Source of the DNA: Candidatus Methylomirabilis sp.
GTDB taxonomy: Bacteria; Muiribacteriota; Ozemobacteria; Ozemobacterales; Ozemobacteraceae
Length of the DNA: 64,000 bases
Direction: 5' to 3'
NCBI GenBank assembly: GCA_020722725.1
Contig: DYKG01000009.1
Coordinates: 27,012 to 91,011 of the forward strand
Below, piece by piece: positions 35,791-43,900 of this stretch; position 1 is the stretch's first letter, and each line of letters opens with the position of its first letter. The translations under genes and the position numbers were made by a program. The notes beneath the pieces were generated by a model. The model was not told the DNA's origin, ran no database searches, and saw only the letters and a program-made list of their open reading frames with translations.

Positions 35791-38393
35791 AAAAATCACC
35801 GGCTCAGAATAAATGTAATGTTTTTGGTCGCGAAATCGAAGCCTCAGATTTAACTTCCGAGATGATTGCCGACCTGCTCACGGAAGCGGAGGACCAGGCG
35901 CAGGCCGCAGCCAAACCTGATATTGAATGTGTTCTCGACGTTCTGCAGGCTGTTTCAGACTGCTGGCGTGACCCTGATTACAGTCTTCGGCAGCGGGCGT
36001 CTGCTATTCTTCCTGAATTGACCGGTTTCAGCCCTGCTATGGTCAATGAGGGCTTTTCGGTTATTTCGGCAATCTGTCGCCGGGAAAACCTTGAAAAACG
36101 ACTGCGCGGCGAGCTTGGCAGCCTGAAAGTGCTCGACAAATGGCTCGATTGCCCTGATTTTGCCTATGATTTACGGGCGGTTCCCCATGGTATTCTGCTT
36201 CATCTTACCGCCGGGAATGTTTTTGTCGGCGCGGTTGACAGCCTGGTTTCAGGCATAATCACGAAAAATGCCAATATTTTGAAAATGTCACGGGTTGACC
36301 CCGTGTTTCCCCTGCTTTTCCTTGAAAGCATCAGGGAAAATGACCCGCAGGGAATCATCTGGCCGCATCAGGCTGCCCTTATCTGGAAAGGGGGCAACGA
36401 ATCGATCGAAAATGCCTTGTTGAAGGCAAGATTGACTGTTGTGTTCTGGGGTGGCGGGGAGGCTCTTGAATCAGTTAAAAAACGTCTTGGTTCAAATACA
36501 CGTTTGATTGAAAATGGGCCGCGTTATTCATTTGCCGTTGTTTCCGGCCCTCGCATTGCTGCAGGTCCTGGATCTGATCTCGTCCGAGGGCTGGCTCTCG
36601 ATCTCTGTCGCTGGGATCAACAGGCCTGTTCGTCACCTCATGTCGTTTATGTCGTGGCCTCGAACGACCGGCCCGCCCATCTGTTGATGGAACAGTTGTT
36701 TGATGAGCTGGTCGAGCTTTCAGCGACTCTTCCGGTCGGGCGCCTTTCATTCGATGAAAAGGTCGAGATTCGCAAAGTGCGTGAGCTTGCCAGAATGGCC
36801 CAGGCCCGCAACGAGGGACGTGTGCTCGCTCCCGAGTCTTTTGATTTTTCTCTGGTTTTCGAGCAGAGTCCTGAATTCAAGGTTTCCTGCCTGAATCGCA
36901 CACTTTTTATCAAAAGGGTCGCAAGTCTCGAAGAAATTCTGGCGCAGGTTGAGCCGATTTCTGCCTGGCTTCAGACCGCTGGCCTGTGCCTTGAAGCCGG
37001 GCAGGCTGAAACTTTTCAGCAGCAGCTTCTCAGTCTTGGCGTAAAAAGAATAACCGAAATCGGTGGAATGAGTGAAGGCCATGATGGGGCTCCCCACGAA
37101 GGCAGTTTCCTGCTGCGTCGCCTGGTTGACTGGGTTGATCGCGAATATCGCTGTAATTCTGCCGGAAGAATCAACCGACTGCTTGCCAGAATTATCGATT
37201 CACCTTATTATCGCCGAATCATTGCCAAATCCGGGGCTTCTTTTGAAACCTTCACCAGGCTGCCGTTGCTCGATCGCGAGACCTTTTACCGTCATTCTCC
37301 TCCAGAGTCAGAAGAAATTCTGACCGGACCGATGACCGATGCCTATGTTTACGCATCCGGAGGGACCACCGGCAATCCCAAGTTTACCCTTTATTCGAAT
37401 GCTGAGTATTGTTACGTAACTGATGTTTTGACTGATATCTACCGAAACGCCGGGCTTTGTCGTGAAGACCGGGTAGCGAACCTTTTCATCGCCGGAAACC
37501 TCTGGACAAGCTTCAACGTTGCCGGTCGCGCCCTTGAAAACCTTGGTTGTCTGCATTTGCCGGTCGGTGGAGCCTCTGATCTTGAGAACATGCTTAAATA
37601 TCTGCAGCTTTTCAAGGTTAACGCTGTGGTAGGGCTTCCATCGATCATCATAAAACTGGCTGAAGAAATTCAACGCCGCCAACTCAATATCAGAATCGAA
37701 AAAATTCTCTATGGCGGCGAACATCTGCGGCCTCAGACCTGTGAATTTTTAAAAAAAGCAGTTGGAGCGGTTTCCATAAGATCGGCGGGCTATGCTTGCG
37801 TAGATACCGGCCCCATCGGTTGGCAGTGCGATCACCTTGAAGGTTCGGTGCATCATGTTCTCGACCATTATTGTTATGTCGAAATTCTTGATCTCGCGAC
37901 CCTCAGGCCGGTAAGCGATGAAAAACCCGGCGAAATAATTGCAACCAATCTTGATCGTGTTCTGATGCCGGTTGTACGATATCGCACCGGCGATCTGGGT
38001 CGTTGGGTAAGGGTTGAAAATTGCCCTTGCGGTTTTAGGGGGCTGTCATTCGAGCTTCTTGGCAGATGTGATGATCTGCTGGTAATCGGTGGAATTAACC
38101 TGATGCCCGTAGATGTTGCCGCTGGATTGAGCACTTTGCCGGTAAGCCAAAGCTTTCAGATCGTTGCCCGCACATCATCAGGTAAAGACCTTCTGGTCTT
38201 GAGAATAGAAGCCGAAGAAAAGCTTGAAGATGCAAGAGTTTTGGCTGCCCTGAAAAAGGGCTCATACAAGATTGCCGAATCTCTTCATGAACACTGGATG
38301 AACGTTGAGGTTGAATGGTTCAGGCCAGGCGAAATCAAAAGAAATGAGCGTACCGGCAAACTAAAGGCGGTTATTGACGAACGCTTCGGCTAA
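35787..38393 (+). CDS. luxC: LuxC-type acyl reductase fused to a PaaK-like adenylate-forming ligase
   Basis: An 868-residue two-domain protein. Start at ATG 35787, overlapping the luxE stop. The N-terminal domain (about 1-440) is LuxC, an NADPH-dependent acyl reductase: FWGGGEALESVKKRLGSNTR and LIENGPRYSFAVV, and WDQQACSSPHVVYV with the acyl-accepting Cys at about 281, matching the LuxC active-site Cys. The C-terminal domain (about 470-868) is a phenylacetate-CoA ligase/LuxE-superfamily member: YASGGTTGNPKFTLYS, ILYGGEHLRPQTCEF, VVRYRTGDLGRWVRVENCPC, GEIKRNERTGKL. A fusion of reductase and activating enzyme suggests an aldehyde-making machine that activates and reduces a carboxylate. Two ligases in one operon is unusual. 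Confidence 0.85.
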   Translation: MKKSPAQNKCNVFGREIEASDLTSEMIADLLTEAEDQAQAAAKPDIECVLDVLQAVSDCWRDPDYSLRQRASAILPELTGFSPAMVNEGFSVISAICRRENLEKRLRGELGSLKVLDKWLDCPDFAYDLRAVPHGILLHLTAGNVFVGAVDSLVSGIITKNANILKMSRVDPVFPLLFLESIRENDPQGIIWPHQAALIWKGGNESIENALLKARLTVVFWGGGEALESVKKRLGSNTRLIENGPRYSFAVVSGPRIAAGPGSDLVRGLALDLCRWDQQACSSPHVVYVVASNDRPAHLLMEQLFDELVELSATLPVGRLSFDEKVEIRKVRELARMAQARNEGRVLAPESFDFSLVFEQSPEFKVSCLNRTLFIKRVASLEEILAQVEPISAWLQTAGLCLEAGQAETFQQQLLSLGVKRITEIGGMSEGHDGAPHEGSFLLRRLVDWVDREYRCNSAGRINRLLARIIDSPYYRRIIAKSGASFETFTRLPLLDRETFYRHSPPESEEILTGPMTDAYVYASGGTTGNPKFTLYSNAEYCYVTDVLTDIYRNAGLCREDRVANLFIAGNLWTSFNVAGRALENLGCLHLPVGGASDLENMLKYLQLFKVNAVVGLPSIIIKLAEEIQRRQLNIRIEKILYGGEHLRPQTCEFLKKAVGAVSIRSAGYACVDTGPIGWQCDHLEGSVHHVLDHYCYVEILDLATLRPVSDEKPGEIIATNLDRVLMPVVRYRTGDLGRWVRVENCPCGFRGLSFELLGRCDDLLVIGGINLMPVDVAAGLSTLPVSQSFQIVARTSSGKDLLVLRIEAEEKLEDARVLAALKKGSYKIAESLHEHWMNVEVEWFRPGEIKRNERTGKLKAVIDERFG

Positions 38394-38639
38394 CAGCAGC
38401 TTTTCTTCCCGTGAAAGCTTTTTTATCCAGTATTCACGACGGCATGCGTCTGATTTATCGGCGGCCTTTTCCCAGAAAATCACCTCAACCGGCCGACGCC
38501 CTCTGGTGTAGCGGGCGCCGGTACCGGCGTTGTGTGTGGCAAGTCTTTTTGCAAGGTCATTGGTGATCCCGGTGTAAAGCGAGTTGTCACTGCATCTCAG
38601 CAGATAAACCACCCATTGCTTTTCTCCGGAAAGCTTCAT
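38361..38639 (-). CDS. GIY-YIG nuclease-domain protein (YhbQ-like)
   Basis: A 92-residue single-domain GIY-YIG protein: VYLLRCSDNSLYTGI (residues 11-25) has the Y...YTG core, then NDLAKRLATHNAGTGARYTR and GRRPVEVIFWE. This size and pattern matches the UPF0213/YhbQ family, proposed to act on DNA or RNA. Metal-binding Glu and Arg of the family are present (KRLATHN, FWE). It converges on the luxC fusion with a 33-base 3' overlap, and its start overlaps the next minus-strand stop (ATGA). Biological role uncertain. Confidence 0.85.
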   Translation of the reverse strand: MKLSGEKQWVVYLLRCSDNSLYTGITNDLAKRLATHNAGTGARYTRGRRPVEVIFWEKAADKSDACRREYWIKKLSREEKLLLAEAFVNNRL

Positions 38640-40228
38640 TTGATAATCAGTTGGTGGTAAACCAATGGTTTTTCGACATTTTTTACCGGTGCCGAAGATG
38701 GGCCTTCAAATTTCCATTTACCGATTTTCATGGCGATGTCATAAATCCGCTCGGTAACCAGAACCTGGTCGGCTTTAGCAAGCCCCTGCAGACGGGCGGT
38801 TATGTTCATGCCAGAGCTGAAGGCTGTCAGATCATCATTAGGGCCAATCAGCCCAACAACTGACGGGCAATAGTTCGTGCCAATCGCTACTCCGAACTTT
38901 TCAAAATCAGGATGTTTCTGTATTTCAAGATTTTCAGGCATACGCAGGAATTTGCGGGTGCAGTCAACGATGATTTCTGAGGCGGTCAGTGTCTTTTCAA
39001 CTATCTGCTCTGGGGTAAAATCGTAAAAGGGCGGGCCAAAAAGAAAAATGATGCAGTCGCCGACAAGTTTGTCGAGACAGGCTCCCAGCGGAAAAACCTG
39101 CTCGAGTATCATGTTCGACCAATGGTCAACCAGCTGGGTGATTCGTTCTGGAGTTTTGAGAATCTGCTCGCTCATCCTGGTAAACCCTGAAATATCGGCA
39201 AAAATGATGCCGATTTCTTCAAAGCGGGGGTTCAGGTAAACCTTTTCATAATTGATTTCTGAGGTTAACTTGTTAATTACCTTGTCAGGAAAGAATTTTC
39301 GCAGTGCATTGCGCTCGCGGTTGAAATCGACCAGGCGTTGACGCAATGCTTCGGTAAATACCTGAATGATTTCACGGCAGAAAATTGAAAAATCCGCGCC
39401 TTCTTCAGGCACAAAGATAACCTTGCCGATCAATTGCTCTTCAATCAGACCATCAAGCAGATAAGAAATGGTCAGGTTGCCGGTATTCAAAATAATTTTT
39501 AATTCGTCGGGGTTCGCCGAAAGGGGGCTTTCTTTTTCTTTTAGAAATTTGTCGAGCGATTCAAGTGGAAGATTGAATGAATCGTTCACTCTTTCTGAAC
39601 CCTGATAAATCAGATAGTTGAAGTTTTCTTCGCCGGTTAATTCTCGGTCGGTGTAGAGAATGATCATTCTTTCGAAAGGCACTTCTTTTTTCAGAACGTA
39701 GGCGGCCCCATCGATTGAATCGACGATTGAATGATTCTTCAGGGCTGACTGCAGGCCCATGATAATACTGTGTTTCAAACGGTTGGTATAAATGCTGAAA
39801 AAGAAATTGTCGAGTTCTTCGCTGACGCAGTCAAGAATTTCAAGCCCCATACCTTTTTCCGGGGCCTTTTCCGGTGCAAAGGCAATAGCTATGGTGCCGA
39901 TATTTGAACCCGCCATTTCAAGAGGTTGAACGAACCAGGTCTGTTTGGACGTATTGAAAGTGATTGACTTGTCAACTTTCAGTAACTGCGGGGTGGTTCG
40001 TTTGATGTTTTCGTCGGCGTTTCCGAAGCAGAAAACCCGGTTGTTCAAACTCTCATCCTGGGTTTCTATGTAGAAAACCTCGGCTTCAATTCTTTGTTGA
40101 AGCAATTTGAAAATTCGGTAAATTGCGGTTGAAAGATCGGCGTGACCGATCTGCAAGCCTTCCACCAGGCTGTCGACATCCTGATTCAGTTCTTTCAGAA
40201 ATACCAGTTGTTCAGGATTTAAAACCAT
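38636..40228 (-). CDS. Class III nucleotide cyclase with N-terminal sensor region and altered specificity residue
   Basis: A 530-residue soluble protein without membrane helices. The N-terminal 320 residues look like a GAF-type sensor region (VDSLVEGLQIGHADLSTAIY, with repeated helical turns). The C-terminus (about 335-525) is a class III cyclase: metal-binding Asp in FADISGFTRMSEQ, Lys and second metal Asp in DKLVGDCIIFLFG, and the transition-state Asn and Arg in SSGMNITARLQG. The residue that selects adenine, usually Asp two before the Asn stretch (xGDxxN), is Ser here, so substrate choice is doubtful. GAGGAC precedes the ATG. It is downstream of an M50-like protease and shares an ATGA overlap with the GIY-YIG gene. 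Confidence 0.8.
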   Translation of the reverse strand: MVLNPEQLVFLKELNQDVDSLVEGLQIGHADLSTAIYRIFKLLQQRIEAEVFYIETQDESLNNRVFCFGNADENIKRTTPQLLKVDKSITFNTSKQTWFVQPLEMAGSNIGTIAIAFAPEKAPEKGMGLEILDCVSEELDNFFFSIYTNRLKHSIIMGLQSALKNHSIVDSIDGAAYVLKKEVPFERMIILYTDRELTGEENFNYLIYQGSERVNDSFNLPLESLDKFLKEKESPLSANPDELKIILNTGNLTISYLLDGLIEEQLIGKVIFVPEEGADFSIFCREIIQVFTEALRQRLVDFNRERNALRKFFPDKVINKLTSEINYEKVYLNPRFEEIGIIFADISGFTRMSEQILKTPERITQLVDHWSNMILEQVFPLGACLDKLVGDCIIFLFGPPFYDFTPEQIVEKTLTASEIIVDCTRKFLRMPENLEIQKHPDFEKFGVAIGTNYCPSVVGLIGPNDDLTAFSSGMNITARLQGLAKADQVLVTERIYDIAMKIGKWKFEGPSSAPVKNVEKPLVYHQLIIK

Positions 40229-40245
40229 AATTTGTCCTCAAAATT

Positions 40246-40950
40246 TTATTTTAATTCTTCCTGAAAACAGTGGTTCAATACTTTCCAGGTTATGAAAATT
40301 GCAATCAGAAGCCAGGCTCCGCCAACCAGCCAGTCTGGCATATGCAGCATTTCGGCCAGTTTGTAAGCATCTGAACCCCTGATCGAGTTGTCGATAAGAT
40401 CACCCTTGATATCGATCAGAACATAGAAACACGAAGTGAGGCCAAGAAAGCGAAGAAACTGGTCGCAGGCAAACTCTGTGGCATACCGGGCAAACGCGAG
40501 AATGCCTGCCCCGGTCAACCCGCAGATCAGTATTCCTTCAAGATTTCTGACCCAGATGGCCGTTACAACGAGAAGCAGAACACCCAGACCGGCGGTAATT
40601 TCCCTGTCGAATTTTGTTTTTGCTGCCGCCAGTAGAATAACTGCGCCCCATACGAGGCTTCCCAGGTATCCGGCGGAAAGAACGATAAACCTTATTCCCC
40701 CGGCGGTCCAGCACACGCCGCTTTGATTGGCATTAACCTCGATGCGCACGATCTGACCACCGGTAAATACGGCGGCCAGACCATGTGAAAGCTCATGAAA
40801 GAAAACAGTCAGATACTTGATCGGCAGAACCAGCGCCGTTTCCCAGAAATAAAGGGCAACTGCGAACATAATTAACGGCAGAACCATGCCCTGCCAGTTT
40901 TTGTAGTCTACTTCGTTTTCTTCAGTCAATTGTTTGAATTCTGAATTCAT
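40246..40950 (-). CDS. M50-like integral membrane zinc protease
   Basis: A 234-residue polytopic membrane protein with the zinc motif FFHELSHG (His52, Glu53, His56) at the end of the second hydrophobic stretch, as in site-2/M50B-type proteases. The third ligand Asp is not confidently identified. About six hydrophobic segments. It overlaps the stop of the giant gene by four bases and is followed by the cyclase 17 bases later, so it is probably part of the giant-gene operon. The target may be the membrane-embedded giant protein next door, but that is only suggested by position. Confidence 0.75.
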   Translation of the reverse strand: MNSEFKQLTEENEVDYKNWQGMVLPLIMFAVALYFWETALVLPIKYLTVFFHELSHGLAAVFTGGQIVRIEVNANQSGVCWTAGGIRFIVLSAGYLGSLVWGAVILLAAAKTKFDREITAGLGVLLLVVTAIWVRNLEGILICGLTGAGILAFARYATEFACDQFLRFLGLTSCFYVLIDIKGDLIDNSIRGSDAYKLAEMLHMPDWLVGGAWLLIAIFITWKVLNHCFQEELK

Positions 40951-43900
40951 ACCTGATCTTTTTGTTCGCCGGGCTGATAAGCAAAGAAACGATACAGCAG
41001 GTAAAGCACCATTGAAGTGGCAAAACCGAGCTGGGCAAAGTGGTCAGCCTGATACAGCTTTAAGTAAATTGCCATGGCAACTATCGAAGTCTGCAAAACC
41101 AGGAAAAGGAACCAGATATAGCGATTGGGTCCGGTAACCACCTTTATGAGACCAACGGTGGCAAGTATGCCGATAAAAATCATCAGTGCCTGAAACAGGA
41201 ACCCGAGCCCCTTTCTCGGGTTAACCAGCATGCCTTCCATATAAGGAGCCTTTCCCTCCGGTTCAATCTGCAGCATTGTGAAGGAAGTTGACCAGCTGGT
41301 GGTTGGAATTTTGAATTTGACCGGCAGCAGTCCTGTTTTGTCTAACCCTCTATCAGTCTGACTTTCCTGTGTGGCCTGCTTGCGCTGATACTGCATTTTC
41401 TGCTGCATCTGTGCTTTCTTAACCTGAAAGCTGCTGATTGAAGAGAAATATGATGAATCATTTAAAAATTTGGTTTGAATTAGACTGACTGACCGGTCAA
41501 CGTTGCCGGTTTCTCTCATCAATTCATATCCTTCAGGCAGATAGAGTATCCAGCTCAATTCACTTACCGGCAGATGAGTCTGCGGCAGCTGAATTGCAAT
41601 CTTGTTAAAGGCCTGCAGAGGGTTGTCCGTTTTAATCACATAAACGATTTCGACAGGAAATGATTTGGATTCGCCCTGATCAATGGGCGATCTGATTATC
41701 GGCAGATTATAGACTCCAACTGCATCGTCGAAGCCTGCTCTTACCGATTCGCCAGCGACCTGCGTGCTCCAGAGCTCAGATTTTTTGTCCTCGATGATCG
41801 GGAGTTTCACTTTAAGAAACTGCTGAGAATTATTTCTTACCTCATAAACAACCCGGGTCAGCATATAGCCGTCTTCATCAAGCAGAGTAAGGGCCTCTGC
41901 CTTGTCGATTACCGCAGTCTGCTGACTGATGTCTTCTGGTCGCGAAATGGTAAGAACCAGACTGTTGGGGTGCCGCAGAAATTTAAATGCGTAGGGTGTC
42001 TTTTCCGGGTTGCCACGTTTCCAGTCCCTGAGGAATTCGCCGGCAATAATGGGGCTGAAGCCCTGCGGGCTGGTGTTTATTGAAATTTCCAGGGTTTGCA
42101 GACAGCCTATGCCGAGAATTCCGGTGGATTGTTCGGCGTCGATAAGAGCGATTTCAGGAACCAGGTAATCTTCGTTCTTGAGATTCTGAATTTCCTGCTC
42201 GAATTCGATTACCAGATCAGTGTTGCCACGAATCTTCGATTTAAAGAATACTTCGAGCTTTCTCGGGGTCTGATTTTCAATCAGATTCCAGTCTTCGATC
42301 AGCTTGTTCTCGACCTTGAGAATTCTGATTTTATCAGGAATACTGAAAGTCAGGCTGGCAATTCCGCTGCCACCCTTGATTTTGAGTTCAAAGGTGCTGA
42401 TGCCACTGACAAAGCCTTCTTTGAAGTAGAGCAGATTCAATTCGCGGCTTGAAACCCTGGTTTTTTCTTCAATAACCACGGGTTGTTCTTCCTGAGCTGC
42501 ATCAGGTTCCACTTTTTCCGGTCCAACCGGTCGAGATATACCTGAAATGTTGCGGTAAAGCTCGAAAGACAGGCTGGTAGTTGGCGGTAGCAGAGCTTTA
42601 AAAACTGTTTTTTCATCAGTTTTTTCAGCGGGCTGCAGAACGCCAGGGTCGATCCATGCTTCGCAGTCTTTTTCGTTAACCGTTAGTTCAAGGTTTGAAA
42701 GACATACAGGAACCATAGACAGATTGAATTTGCTGGTGTGCTTGTATTCACTTGAGGAAAGAGGAATAAAGAAATCAATTTCAATTCTAGCGCTGCCTGA
42801 TGCGTCGGTCATGAAGCCATAAGCGGGGAAGTAATCGGTATTCATGGTGGTCAGCGACAGAGGCTTGCCATTAAATGTCGCGGCAGAAGGTATTGCTGCG
42901 GTGGTAAGCAGGGCAATACTTTTCCAGCCATCGTTGAAAAGATTCAGATTAAATTCTGATTTGAATCTTACGCCCTTTTCTTCGATTACGCCCCGATAAG
43001 TGACGCTTTCAAAGCGGAATGCCTGAGGGGCAGTGATTACCGGTGGTTCTTTTTCGATAATATCTTTGAGATAATCGTAATCTTTTTCAGGAATGATCAC
43101 CACACGGTCGCCGGTGGGGACTACTTTTTCAAGCTCCTTGAAGGGCGCCATTACCCGGATTTCTCTAATTTTTTCAGCCTGGGCGGGCAGAGCAGCAATC
43201 AGCTGAAATAGCATGACGAAAATCAGCAGAAGCAACAATGGGTTGGCTCTGCCAGAGCTTGGGTCAGATGGGGGTTCGGTCTGGTTTATATTGATGCTTT
43301 CCCGCGCCGTATCTGAAACCATGCCGACTTTCGCCGAAACATCATTTTGTCTGATCGGATTGGTCGGCGGGGAATTGTCAGGGTCGCCAAAGCTGATGGT
43401 TAATTTCGAACTCAGCCATAAAAGCTTCCAGACAATACCGCCGACGATGGCGATCCACATGCCGATATTTGCCATGTCGCCGATACTCTTCAGCTGTAGA
43501 TCTACTATTGACAGAAGCAGAATGATAACGGCTGCGAAGGTGATTTTGGCTGAATAATCGAGGAATGCCCCTGAGATGAAATAGAGGCCCGCAAAAAATG
43601 CGAGAATCAGGGCGAAAACCTCAGCGCCGTGAAGCAATGAGCCCCAGATGTAGTTCACTCTAACGGTGGGGCAGGTGCGATTGGCGATCAGAGCCCCGTC
43701 AGAAGCGATATCGGCTATGACCAGATCACGTTCAAGGCTGAAGTGATTGGGGGTCATGACAAATTTTGTTTTTATCGGCAGGGCTCCTTTGGCTTTAACC
43801 GCTCCGAAGCTGCCGCCGGCTGGAGAGGTGGGAGCCGCTGATTCATTCATTGAAAGCTTGTCGCGGGACATTTCCATTTTGCTTTCCATTGCCATGTCGG

